Of a DNA stretch of 64,000 nt, positions 30,201 to 40,900 are shown piece by piece (positions within the stretch are counted from its first letter, which is position 1; each line of letters begins with the position of its first letter). Position numbers and translations under genes: made by a program. Origin of the DNA: Ciona savignyi (lineage: Eukaryota; Chordata; Ascidiacea; Phlebobranchia; Cionidae); the NCBI GenBank assembly GCA_000149265.1, contig CH003047.1, positions 337,067 to 401,066 of the forward strand. Direction: 5' to 3'. The notes under the pieces are model-generated. The model was not told where the DNA came from and did no database searches. It saw only the letters and a list, made by a program, of their open reading frames with translations.

Positions 30201-33200
30201 AAGTCTCGTTCGTGCGCAAGCTCGAAAGACGTAATCTGCCCCCGGCACACACATTCGCGAAGAGAGTCTGCCTGCGAAATCGGCCGGTTTACCACTCTCG
30301 AGCTTTGTGCTAAGCGTGTAGGTGGTGTTTAAATTCCAGTGGAAGTTACAAGATAGTAAAATAAGGAGCAAGCATTTCTATTGTCTCTTCGCCATTAAGA
30401 CATTAATTTGTTGTATTAAAGTGTAGTTGCAGTCACAGACAGACAGACATGCTTTGGTAGCCAATTCATGTCTTAAGAACTGATTTCATAAGTAAGCAAA
30501 TTAGATTGTTTTTAGAAACTATTATGTTTTTTTCTATTCATGTGGCTAGTTTGTTAGTACCATGTGTCTTATGGAACAACTGCAAATCCGGAATTGTTAT
30601 ATGTGCCTTGTTATTTAAATGTTTCATTAGAATTTGTTGTCTCTGTTTGAATACCAGTATCGCTTTATTCATTTAAGATATTTCGACAAAGTAATGTATG
30701 TATTAACAAAGATTTGAATATTAAATGTTGTGTAGTTTCTATTCGAGCTGAGTTATTATTTCGATAAACAAATTGTACCTAATAAATTAGAAGTTAAGAT
30801 AATATACCTACCTTTACCTTTAACCCATCTGTGACCATACAGCGCATCTATATATTCTTGGTTTTCTTTTAATTAATTAAAATGCATGGAGCCAGAACAA
30901 TACGGTTAATTTAATTTTATAAAACTAAAATGTATATAATTTAACTTCCATTATCAGTCCTAATTTACAAAAGAATTAATTACATTTCGAAATGCCTCAA
31001 TACATAAAGTACTCTTTAAGTCTTACGTTTGTTACTTAAGCTTAGATTTTTCAAAGTTTTTTATTCGTATCACACATCAATTTTTTTAAAAGTATAATTT
31101 TTAAAACTTTTTCAATACAAAATGAGTTGTGGTCTGATTACTATTTGTTCTATTGATGTTTCTCGGAGGTTGTTGCATCACAAACTCATATTATTGCACA
31201 CCAATTCAACATATTGAGTCTGTAAACTCAGCTTTATTGTACACAAGGTGATGATGCCAAGACTAACATGGATTAAGTATTAAAATAATGATTACAGGTG
31301 TTAAAATTTTATTTTGAAATATTTACAAAACTTGTTTTAAGTTATCTAAAAACCTGGTTAAACATTACTTAAAATAAGTATCTCCTTGTCGAATTTCTTA
31401 TTTTAAAATGCCACTAAATTAGGTCAAACAAATGTACACCGAAACCAATTTAAGCGTGACCAATATCTATAACACAGGATATGTAGTCGTTAAAAAGGCG
31501 TTTTGTGGCATAGGCAGTACACTGTTGGCGTGCTTTTTGGCATGAGTCATCCAAGTACCCATTTGCATTTACTTAGTTTATTTCTTTTGTGCTGCTTGCA
31601 TCCGTATTTACTGACGAATAGAAGTACAAACTGTACATTTAGTCATACACGTATACGCCCCCTTCGTAGGTTTGTTTACTGAAAGCTGAATAGAAAGCGA
31701 CGATGTCTATTTATGGACGATCAACTCGTGGCAAAACAAGCCATACGTCTTTTTATTGTTACCAGCCAATTTAGTTGTCTCAACTAATGAATCATTCGAT
31801 ATATTTTAAACTAATCTGCTTACAGGAATAAGTTTGTTTCTAGGAAGCGAAATAAGAAAATCCATATCAAAACCGCATTACAATCTGGTGAATTAAAAGA
31901 ATTGTGCGAGAAATACATTTAAGGAGAAGCGCACAAAACCGCACAGATTAGCAAATATGTTCTATTCAACAATTTCCTTAAATTAAATATTAACTATTAT
32001 ATCTCTTTTTTTTTAAAGTTTAAATATGGTAGGAGGATAAAACCTGTTTATGTGGCCAGAACAGGCAAACTTAGCCTTTACGTTTGTTATTTCACGCTCG
32101 TCGTATATTACTTCTAACTACTAAATAAGCCGTCACCGCTTACACTTGGCACTGTGTTAATTACTTCATATCAGCATTAAAACAAAACAGTTAACAAATG
32201 GCATGTAATTCACCTGTTTGAACTATTGTCTTTAATGAGTTTGAGCATAAACTTCGACCACTAAACGCGGATATAATTTTCAAAGTATTATCCGAACGAG
32301 AAATTTGTCATTAATGTACGCTGGCGTTTAAACAAGCTATAAATGCTTTAGTGTTTTTTTGCATTATATAAAATTTGAACCCGTTTTTGGTCCAGTAATT
32401 TAGAGTCTTTAGTCTCGTTTTTTTTTGTTGCAACTTTGCAAAAAAAAAACGTTGGAACCAAGCAGACAGATGGACAGAGATGATTTTAAAGACAGGACTT
32501 ACCGTCCGTTTAATCAAATCCTTATCTGGTTATATAAGCTTATTTGAATATTATAATAGAATATCAACCAACGGTTTGCTGTTTGAATAAGCAAGCAAAG
32601 GTTAGACCCGATCACTGGTAAACAATTGTTCGTGGCGTATTTCTATCGAGCAGTAATTGAACGTAAATTTCGCCATAGTTCGGCAAACACGGTCTGTTTG
32701 TCCTGCCGTTTAAACGCTCTATATTTAGGAGCACTTTTATCATTTCACCGAAAATCAATACGACTTGTGTGACTCATACCCCTTGGTAATACATCTTAAA
32801 TATACTTTTGAATTGAAAATAAAAAATAAAGAGTTTGTTGTTCAGCCATTTACCCTATAACTATTTTCGCGAGTTTAATTTAAATTTTGATGTGTCCTGT
32901 GCTAAAATATGGAAGTTTTACAGCTGGTGTATGTAAATCAATCGTTTGTTGGTGTGATTATCTACCGGTATCAGTTAAATCTCCCATTTCACGTTCAAAG
33001 GCTTTTAGGCTAGACTTAATTATGAATATAATATAACATGGACAAATGTGGCGCCCTTACCAATCGACATTAACGCTTCTCCCAATATTTGATAATAAAC
33101 ACTGGATATTGTGTGTGTTTTGTTACGTACGTGTTATATCGATTTTTTACCGAATGAAACAACTTAATACTTAGCTGCACATGTCGTCGAGTCGTTATAA

Positions 33201-36200
33201 GAAAAAAACAAAGTAGAGGTTTGTCACTGCTGTTATTTGGGGATCGGGAACGATCTTAAAATATTCCTCTATACATGATGGTCTATATACAGTATTAACA
33301 TACACAAAATAAGCAGAAAGTAAAGCGGGTCAAACTGTGGCATTCGATTCGAAGTGGAAGTCGAAAAACTCGGAATTGTTTTTGTGGCTCCATAATTGCG
33401 CCCTTCGGTTAATACACCCCTGAATTTTCTACCCGATCTTTCATGGCAAATGCCAAGCCCTTTACAACAATCTGCCTAACACCTGCCCTGCCGTGGTATG
33501 GCATCACAATCGATTTCCCAAGGACACTGTAACCCTAATCTCGCCTAGCTACAATCCTCACGGTGCCACTTAATCGCTCCGGTCATACGATGCACGGAAA
33601 ACGGATTATTCTGATTCTTTCCGCACCACAGATTGTTTTATTCTGCACCTCTAATTACAATGTATTGCTGCATACTGTGATTTAATTAAGCTATGTTCCT
33701 TTTCAACGCTTTGCTTATAATTCCATCCGCAAAATCAATTAATACTTCGTATATAAGTACGCCAGAAGTTCATTCGTATATAATTGTTGTTGTTGATTGT
33801 TATCTGGCTTATAAACTTTTATTAGAAAAGCAGTTTTTCTCAGAGAACTCGGGCAGCATAAAATCACCGGACTAAAACGTTATTCCGCGGTTATTTATTC
33901 AAGCGCTTTTCTATGAAACTCACGCACCATAACGGCCTGTTTAGATTCACCGCGATAAACCTTTCCTTCGCTTCCATTGGTTTTCGCTGTATGCTTTCCT
34001 CCACACGTGCTGTATACATTACAGCACAATACATGAAGGAATTTGACCAAAAGTTATGTATTGAAACCGTCCTATTTTTGTTGCTTTGACTTCTTGGGTC
34101 GTATGTTCCATTTAGTTAAATATAGCGCGTCGCCCAACCCTAGAAATTTGCAATCTTTTAAACGCATTTACCATATTCAAATTGTTTCTAAAACGTTGTT
34201 TATTGGAACGTTTATTCGTCATCTCAAACATGAATTTTATAAGCAAGTAGATTTTATACGTGATCGCACAACGACGTCTCGTTCCAGCATTGTCTCATTG
34301 TCTGCGGTTTTTCGAATAGAAGATATTATTAGCCACAGTTCAGCTTTCCTGGTATTCACCACAAAAGACTGTGCGGGACTGTTTCCTGTGTTTTTGTTCT
34401 CTCTGAGTTTTTAATGGATTATTTATGTTCGTTTTTATTCTAACAGATATCGCCATTGAGTAGTTTCACACACAGCGATATAATGACCTCTGGTAACCCG
34501 AGCAGTGCGGACGAGTGCCTCAGCGTGGTAATAGAAGCATACAAGATGTACCAGGACACACAGAAGCACCCTGAATCGACCACGAAGATAGACAACCAAG
34601 CCGACCCTGACGACGTGACTCATCAGCGACTCTTAGCGGACGCTTACCATAAATACACATGTCTAGTTGGGGTAAGTGAATTTGTTCAAAATATTTAGGA
34701 TGTAAAATGGATTTTTTTCTTAAATTCTGTATTATTTTTGCTTTAGCACTTTACATTGTAATTTAGTACTAAATAAAAATACTAAATACTGTTTATATGA
34801 TTCTTGCCAACTGTAATATATTAACACTGCTTCGCTACAATGTTTAACTCAAATAAGCAGCTTGTATTAAATTTTTTTCTTCATCTTGGCAGTGGGATGT
34901 TAAAATTGTGCTACTGCTTAACTACAATTTGATACAGTTATGCATTAAGTAGAGATTTGTACTAAAAACATCGCAGATAGTATTTAGACCAAAAACAAAA
35001 TATTAATATTCAGTCAACTAAAGCACTTGCTGCTATACATGGTGTTAAGTTTAATACAGAAAGTTTGCCAGAATACATGAGTTGTGTTAAACCTGATTAT
35101 TTTTACAAGTTACTTGTTTTTTTAAATTTTCACGGTTATACAAAAGCCTACTTTTCCCGGCAGAAACCTTCGATCAGTACCTCTGCCTCACCACAGTTAT
35201 CGCCAACTCAACTCAATGAGGTTCTCGAGCAAGCCATTAAATTCTGCCAGCAATATATTACACAAAAGAAGCAGGTATGGTATTAGGTAGTTGATCAACA
35301 TGCTTTTCCTTTGTATTTCATGAGATGGGAACCCATGATAATGTATTTAAATACAATATTGCTGCATTGGTGTAGGTACTTGAACCGTGCAGTCTGGATA
35401 TTTCAATCTACCACATTGCTTTTACAAAGTGAAATATATTTTGCTGTTGAACTCCATGAAATGTTATCAAGTTACAATTCACTTGGTGTTAAAACTAAAT
35501 GAATCGTTTTCAGGCTGCTGCACATTCGTCCAAGTCCTCATCATCTGTGACCTCCTCTATTTCTGGAGGAGGAGGAGGAAAGAGCAAAACCCCTGAACCT
35601 CCGAAGGATCATACTGATGTGGCTAGAGTGGACAGCTCGGAGGCAGCTGCAAACCACGTCAAAGAACTTTCTCTAACATCACCGAAGAAGGCAACAGACG
35701 AGAAACTGGAAGAAAAAAGGACATTAACTCCATCGACGTCATCAACTCACCACACTAACGGACAGGAAGGGGTAAATGATTTTTAAACTTAAATTTCATC
35801 TAAAGTTATTTTTCATTTTCACGCCACTTTAATTATTTTATTTACACTAACCTATATGAAAAGACTGCTGATCCATTACACATTGCTCTCATCTACATCT
35901 TTTAATTTTTTTAATTTTTAATGATAAAGCACTAACACCTTTTCCACCCCAGCTAACAATGGTGGAGAAAGACGGCCGACAGTACACGAGAATAGCCCCT
36001 CCCAGTCGAACGAGCCAGAACACTCTTACCCAGTCCCCCCAGAGTGCGTTCACCTCCACCCACAAGGAAGGCGAGCGGGATAACAAACGAATCAAAATGG
36101 ACCCAAAACTTGGCCACCTTGTCATACCCACCAAAGGTAGTTTAATGATGAAATCGAATTCTGAGCTGACGTGGACCGATAAACTTTAAACATCACAATA

Positions 36201-36980
36201 GTGTAATACACAGATAAACAATTTTGGCACTTAGTAAAGAAAACTCCTTTTTACCTACATAAGTAGGTCAATGCACTGTGCGTTATAACATGGGTAATCG
36301 TCAAAATAGTTCGTGCCCACATCCGGTATACCACAGCAATTGTAGTGTGCTGGGCATGTGCAAATCATCCGAAGCTTTGATTGAAAGAATGCCGTATTAT
36401 ACCGCATTGTATTTTCCGTTGGGACAAATGTAAAGATTTACATTCCATAGATGTAAGCTCGCGAGGCAAACTGGTTCGCTCAACGTCCGTCCCTGTCACC
36501 AACGCTGGAATGCTGCAATGCTTCACTGAAGACAGCTCCAACTCGGAAAACAAGCCTCCTGTTCAGCACCGACACCGACTCATAGCTCGCACCAGTTCCT
36601 CAGTATCCGACTACACCAAGATTAAGCTAAAACTCTCAATCTTGGCAAAAACCTCTGCTTCCCTCGTCAGAAAGCCCAGTATTACAGGTGCGGTTTTTAA
36701 AAATATGATTTCAAGATTAAAATTCTACTTTGTAAAAAATGCATTTCTAACGATTCTGAAATCTCCAGACCAAGAAATGATGCAGATCACGAACGATCCA
36801 GATGCAGAGGAATCCTCCTCTGGAAGCGAGGATGAAGATGAAATGGGAGACGGAAACGATTGGAGGGGAAAGAGGAAGTTCTCTGAAGAACCCGCCCCGT
36901 CATTAGGGGTGAACCCAGGAATCACGAGCCAGCTATCACCCATTAACAGCGTCGTCATTACGACCGCCGGATCCACGTAA
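255..36980 (+). CDS. CABIN1: Calcineurin-binding protein cabin-1 homologue, 39 exons, 5' end outside window
   Basis: CABIN1 is a nuclear TPR scaffold of the HIRA histone H3.3 chaperone complex and a repressor of calcineurin and MEF2 (family knowledge). Exons: 255-359, 517-637, 967-1127, 1448-1891, 2185-2287, 2641-2707, 3633-3756, 4051-4226, 5566-5678, 5842-5924, 6090-6443, 6755-6896, 7469-7718, 8081-8159, 8373-8562, 9008-9108, 11716-11785, 12028-12153, 12484-12640, 12883-13097, 13588-13678, 14309-14448, 14537-14651, 14720-14856, 15111-15262, 15508-15593, 15903-16005, 16585-16722, 16964-17109, 17622-17782, 18463-18591, 27671-27936, 28166-28209, 34447-34671, 35164-35274, 35514-35771, 35953-36136, 36451-36687, 36769-36980. 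About 2040 residues are encoded here; human CABIN1 is about 2220. Diagnostic stretches resembling the human protein: [19 protein letters not shown] (exon 21), [14 protein letters not shown] (20), [20 protein letters not shown] (30), RYLRDEDR (32), [12 protein letters not shown] (35), and the MEF2-binding helix followed by an acidic tail (38-39). All junction phases fit except inside exon 4 (frame break near 1636-1640). Exon 25 uses a GC donor. Confidence 0.96.
1448..1891 (+). CDS. CABIN1: CABIN1 exon 4, interrupted by a one-base frame break
   Basis: The exon opens in the frame set by exon 3 ([14 protein letters not shown]...) and stays open to a stop at 1718-1720. From about 1641 a second frame reads an acidic helical stretch ([18 protein letters not shown], then [17 protein letters not shown]) up to the donor at 1892. 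The exon is 444 bases, but upstream phase 0 and downstream phase 1 require a length of 3n+1. One extra A in the A5 run at 1636-1640 would join the frames. A sequencing or assembly slip in the homopolymer is the simplest reading; a real loss-of-function allele is less likely. Confidence 0.8.
2726..2978 (-). mobile_element. SINE copy 1, diverged, with internal deletion
   Basis: Read on the minus strand it carries the conserved SINE blocks: a remnant of the tRNA-like head, the ACCAAATTGAAG block, the TGCAATAGCTCCGGTA block and a TATCCTATC-type tail. Part of the head is deleted. It starts 19 bases after the end of CABIN1 exon 6, in its intron. Confidence 0.7.
4309..5406. mobile_element. PiggyBac-like non-autonomous element, about 1.1 kb
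   Basis: The ends are inverted repeats: left TTAACTCTTTCCGTCCC, and right (reverse complement) TTAACTCTTTCACTCCCGGC. TTAA at both ends matches piggyBac-type insertion. No transposase frame was found, so it is probably non-autonomous. It lies in the CABIN1 intron between 4226 and 5566. Confidence 0.75.
9361..11585. mobile_element. Foldback or nested MITE with 'GGTTCACACC' arms
   Basis: The left arm (about 9361-9567) begins TTAAGGCCGGGTTCACACCA and continues with CGACAAAAACGTTTTTGTCG. The right arm (about 11440-11585) ends TTTTGGTGTGAATCCAGCCT, the inverted counterpart, and also holds ACAAAAACGTTTTTGT. Each arm has further internal copies of the TTCACACC motif. The 1.9 kb between has no recognisable gene. 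Either one long-armed element, or a short MITE split by a later insertion. It fills most of the CABIN1 intron 9109-11715. Confidence 0.65.
15263..15507 (+). other. CABIN1: GC-AG intron of CABIN1 (intron 25)
   Basis: The exon ends ATGGCAG and the intron begins GCAAGT, a good GC-type donor; the acceptor is TTTTAACAG before 15508. Joining these gives M-A-G-L-V-K-E-L-A, in frame on both sides and similar to human NFMKEAAEGPFARGEE. The only nearby GT (four bases downstream, AAGTGTGT) shifts the frame and soon meets a stop. The intron holds a 28-bp tandem repeat. Confidence 0.85.
15308..15377. repeat. 28-bp tandem repeat, 2.5 copies
   Basis: Two identical 28-bp units (ATAATAATCACACTAATTTA then TTTGAAAT) are followed by half a unit. 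It lies inside the GC-AG intron of CABIN1. Confidence 0.9.
16480..16562 (+). mobile_element. SINE fragment in CABIN1 intron 27
   Basis: TATACAACACACTGCAATAG, the CCGTTAACCGACGGTAGG block and GATTGCCTGTGTGATAAC match the middle of the SINE family. The tRNA-like head and the tail are missing. It ends 22 bases before exon 28. Confidence 0.65.
19118..19225 (+). mobile_element. Diverged SINE fragment
   Basis: CGCAACTGGTCGCTAGGTAG, GTCGGTTGTGTCATTGGGCAA and ATAACACACTGCATTAAGCT match the SINE family, with the centre altered and the 3' part lost. Confidence 0.55.
20703..20746. repeat. Perfect 22-bp tandem duplication
   Basis: TATTTCTAGCCGGTTTGGTA plus TA occurs twice back to back without a mismatch, suggesting recent slippage. 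Confidence 0.9.
23786..24050 (+). mobile_element. tRNA-derived SINE, near full length
   Basis: The head has an A-box-like TAGTCTGGTGG and a B-box-like GGTTCGAAACT at tRNA-like spacing. It is followed by the family body (TCGGCTGTGTCCTTG, AATTGGAGGAACGTG, CGACGGTGGGCGCGAGG) and a TATCCTATCC tail. It lies in the large CABIN1 intron. Confidence 0.8.
28210..34446 (+). other. CABIN1: Large CABIN1 intron 33 (6.2 kb)
   Basis: Mostly AT-rich with no recognised gene. A CpG-rich block at about 30029-30330 stands out. Repeats found elsewhere in the window are not evident here. Confidence 0.65.
30029..30330. promoter_or_regulatory. CpG-rich block with a perfect MEF2 site, possible internal promoter or enhancer
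   Basis: About 300 bases are strikingly richer in G, C and CpG than the surrounding intron. CTAAAAATAG at 30153-30162 is a perfect MEF2 consensus (CTA-W4-TAG). Open frames run across the block, but none resembles a known protein and they look like a by-product of base composition. It could be an alternative CABIN1 promoter driving the 3' exons, an enhancer, or an unrelated non-coding exon. Confidence 0.35.
36451..36980 (+). CDS. CABIN1: CABIN1 C-terminus: MEF2-binding helix, acidic cluster and extension (exons 38-39)
   Basis: Exon 38 (36451-36687) and exon 39 (36769-36980) encode the end of the protein. [20 protein letters not shown] aligns with human [20 protein letters not shown], the MEF2-binding amphipathic helix. 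It is followed by RKPSIT and an acidic run ([18 protein letters not shown]) matching the acidic human C-terminus. Unlike human, about 43 more residues follow, rich in Pro, Ser and Thr. The human PEITVT motif (a PxIxIT calcineurin dock) has no obvious counterpart between VIPTK and the helix. Human strings are from memory. Confidence 0.85.
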
Positions 36981-37361
36981 CCAACCCCTCCAATCTTGCC
37001 GACAGTCAACAGTTTTAATGGCGTTCGTCACGCCTGCCGACTTCTCAAAATCTCTGTTTTCTGAAACCGTCCCAACTTTTATTGTCCTCGTTCTCGAAAA
37101 CCGAGACACATTCCTCTTGTTATGTTTTCCTAAATGACGTGATACCGTATTTCCCTGGATGCAGTACTTAAAAAATACTCGTCGTGTTATCGAGAGTAAA
37201 CCACGAAGGTGGTCGTCATATGCTGGAAAAAAAACAAATTCGTAGCATTCCGTTTTCCCCTTTGTTTATCTCGCTTTGTTGCTGCTTCGTTGAAAATGAG
37301 ATTTCCTATGTGTGCTCGCAATGCATTCCTGTCACGCAAATTTCTCGACCAATGGAATATG

Positions 37362-37367
37362 AATAAA
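37362..37367 (+). terminator. CABIN1: Candidate CABIN1 polyadenylation signal
   Basis: AATAAA lies 382 bases after the CABIN1 stop at 36980. It is the first perfect hexamer I see downstream. Cleavage site not determined. Confidence 0.45.
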
Positions 37368-37504
37368 CCGAATAGTCGAGCCCATTTAACGTCTTCCCAG
37401 GCTATTCTATCCCATGCTGGGAATTGCGATATCGGCTATTGATGTTTGATCCCCGTCAATGGATAACCCAAGCAGCGATATCATACCGGCAATGTCGGTT
37501 TAAC

Positions 37505-37556
37505 TTGCGCACACAGTAGGGTTACCGGAGTATATGCAGTGTGTTGTATATGATTA
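37505..37556 (-). mobile_element. Short SINE fragment
   Basis: GGGTTACCGGAGTATATGCA and GTGTGTTGTATATGATTAAG match the central block of the SINE on the minus strand only. The fragment has neither head nor tail. Confidence 0.5.
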
Positions 37557-37868
37557 AGAGGTTTAATTTTTTGTAGTCCATTGCCAATGACACAACTGAC
37601 CAATTTCGACTATCCAAATGCATAAAACGGAAACGAATTTGCCTAAATCCTTCGATTTGTTTAACTATAAATTACTAACTTTATGTTTCTGCGGTTTAAC
37701 CAAACAAAATGGCTTAAGTATAAGTTAGAATTATAATTTTAACATTAACCATACAGAAAACATAATCTAAGAAAGCTGTTGCTGTACTAACAATAACACT
37801 TTCTATTACGACGTACTTTTAATGCCAATGTAAACTATGTAAAGCTGATTTATAAGTTGAAAATACGA

Positions 37869-37874
37869 TTTATT
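37869..37874 (-). terminator. Candidate polyadenylation signal of the channel gene
   Basis: TTTATT on the plus strand reads AATAAA on the minus strand, about 100 bases after the channel stop codon. Confidence 0.5.
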
Positions 37875-37974
37875 AAAGAAAACGAACTAATGGTTTTTCA
37901 CGACACAAATATCAAAGAAATCGTTTTCTGCGGTGTAAGCAATAAAAAGCAAATTAACTTAATGTCTTGTACTC

Positions 37975-40900
37975 TTACATGGTGCCAGTAGAGTTTTTAC
38001 TTGCATCTCTCTTGTCTTCAATTACTGCCTCAGTAATAACTTTCATTCTCTTCTTTGCGCCGATTGAAGAACTACTTCCGAGACCACTATCAACGCTAAA
38101 CGTTCGTTTGCTGAGCTGCAGTTGTTTAGAAGAGTTGTTTTTGTTCATTGCATCGGGGTCGCTCTTTGTCTCGCCCCCTCTGAACGACGTCGACGGTTTG
38201 CTTATTTTGTCCTGTAAAGATGGGTTTAAAAAAGTAAGATTTCGAAAACAAAAGAGGGGTTTATCAGTCACACTGTAAGAGAAAGGAAAGAACAAGAGAC
38301 TCTGGTTTGACATGTGGGAATCAATCATCTTTCTCACCACTTCTGCTGTGTCCTGTCCTTGAAGCAGACACTTAAAGGTCATGGCCTCGTTGTGGATTCA
38401 AATGAATCGATAAAAGCTATCAAATATACAACGCATTGTAATAACCCTAAGAACCCCAATGCAAAGACTTTGACGATTATTCGTGTATATTTTTTCGCCA
38501 AAACAACCATTATTTTTTTTGACCATTCACAAGTATGTTGATTCAAAATAAGGACAACTCCATAAATTGACATGCTAAGTAGGCTTATACAAAAATATTT
38601 TTTTTAATTTAAGAAGCTTACTTAAACAAAACATCGAAATTTCGATTTAAAGGTTTTTTCTAAAACAAATGTACGGAAATTTATTCTAACCACGAGCAAT
38701 TTCACGTCATCCTGCAAAACGCTGATCTCTTCATCTTTCGCCCTCAACTCTTCCCTGAGTTGAAGTATCACTTCGCCCTCTTCAGATTGCGGCACCATGC
38801 GCTCAGTCTCTTCAGCTACAAACTTGCGCACGAGATCTTCCTACATAAAAACTCATTATATTTACCGTGTCTATTTAAAGTTGTTCTAAAAATAAAGCGT
38901 CTGATGGGCGGTCGATAGTGAAAATGGGGTTTGGCTAGATTTTAACGAAGGTAATGAACCAGCCTGTGCTCCGGGACCGACAATTACAACGAAACTATGT
39001 TTAAATGATTTAAAATGAAAATTTAAAACAAAAAATCAATTTCAATAAACTTTTATTGTCTATTGGTGTGTGGAAGAATATGAATATAAGTATTCTGTCT
39101 CAATAAGACAGGATGTGGGTTGTCCCGCTCTGAGCCCCCCTGCACCAAAACTCTATTTTTCAGTATAATTTCTCCTTACAAAATGGTGAAATGAAAATTT
39201 CCATGAGACTTACCACATTTTTTAAAAACTCGGCAACATTTTCCTGCGTAGTTTTGTGTACAATTTTGGATTCTCTTATGTTTAAACTCGGTGGCATTTG
39301 CTCCTCTGTAAATAAGAAAAGATTATTGATATATATATGTGAACGATCTGTCTTATCTTTATTTGGAAATCCTGAAGATATGGCGTAATTCAACCTCTTA
39401 AATACTTTTTCTTAACCAGACTGGGCCCATATTTATAATATCTATTCGTTTTAAACGATAAGACCAGCAAGGCAATAAAAACGGCATTCAGTATTTAGAA
39501 AATTAAAGTTTTTTTAACAAAAATACCGCAAACTGATTAAGCTATATAGTTGTATTTAATTTCACAAATTTATTTTATAACTTTTTTAACAAACAAAAAC
39601 TTTTTATTACCGATTTTACACTAATATCAAAATGTCGAGTGCAGTATAACCTTCTAAATCTAAAAGATACAAAGAATAAATACACCATAATAAATATTGT
39701 CGCACGAATAATTGAAGGACAGTTTTACCTTTTACTGGGCTAGCTTCTTTTACAAGTATTACTTTTCTTCTTTTTTCCTCTGGAGTGTTAGGTGTAGTCA
39801 CTTTAGTTATTTGGTGCTTCTGACGATTTCGCAACGATTTCCATTTTTTGGCTGCTTTTTCCGCTATCGCATTTTTTGAGACTGCGCTATTGCTAAATAA
39901 CGATGTTAAACAGTTACGTATAAATTATGTTAATTTTTATGAAACTATAGAACACACAAATACCCACAAGGGACGAATATTACAAATATATACATATATT
40001 TCACTGAGAATCCCTTACATTTAAAATTGGTAACGCGTTTTACCTTTTCGCCAGTGCTTGCAGATTGGAAAAACTAGTGACTTTTTTTGCTTCTGAATCC
40101 GTCTCTGGGCGATTTGATGATTCTTTTAAACGTTGGCGACCGAACGTCTGCAGCAGCTGTTTTGCCTCTGAAACAACATTACAGGTTAAGTTATTCCGAT
40201 AAAATCGAGTTATAAGCGTCAAGTGTGCAAAAGGATAGCCTATGCCCAATATGGATCTCCCAATCTTGGTAAAGTTTGAAGCATCATATAAACTTGCACA
40301 AGATTTGGTAAAATTTGGTACAATTCATTACCGTCTAGCTAGTTGACTGCTTAGATAAATAGGTTTCAAATATAACATAAATATTACATACATTGTTACT
40401 AAAGAATATATAATTTATTCTTCATTCACAAATATGGACTTACATTATCACAACACATATATATGGTAATTTTCTGTACCGTTATTCTGTGGACTAATTA
40501 TGAGGTTTAACTGTATTACTTCTGATATCTCAGCCATAAGATAACAATGACTGTTCGTATAACGTGATATTTGCGTCCGGTTAACGCATTCGATATTAGG
40601 TTTGCAGGCAGACAAAAGTACACAAACCAGCAGCTAACTTGACGGTTGTGCTATTGGACAATTTTGTGGGTTCAACTAAAACAGTAGATTCTTTTTCACA
40701 ACTTAAATAAACAGTATGGTTACAAAGCCTAATACCGGGATAATATTCCATCGCTTGTTCAACATCTTCGGATGAAATTGTAAAGATTTCCGAATAGCCA
40801 ACACTTCTAACATTGGCTACGCGCTTCCGGACCCCGCCCATGAGGTCTAAGACTCCTATTTCTCCGAAAAAGTCGCCCGTTTTTAATCGAGCCAGCATAA

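Larger units (their letters stand above)
36981..37974. other. Convergent intergenic region, CABIN1 3' UTR and channel 3' UTR
   Basis: The two genes face each other tail to tail across 994 bases. The region has a plus-strand AATAAA at 37362, a minus-strand AATAAA at 37869-37874, and a short SINE fragment (about 37505-37556, minus). No further gene seen. Confidence 0.7.

Noticed and set aside
30093-30332. Overlapping open frames on both strands in the CpG-rich block
   Set aside because: Several frames are open at once, as expected from low TAA/TAG content; none resembles a protein.
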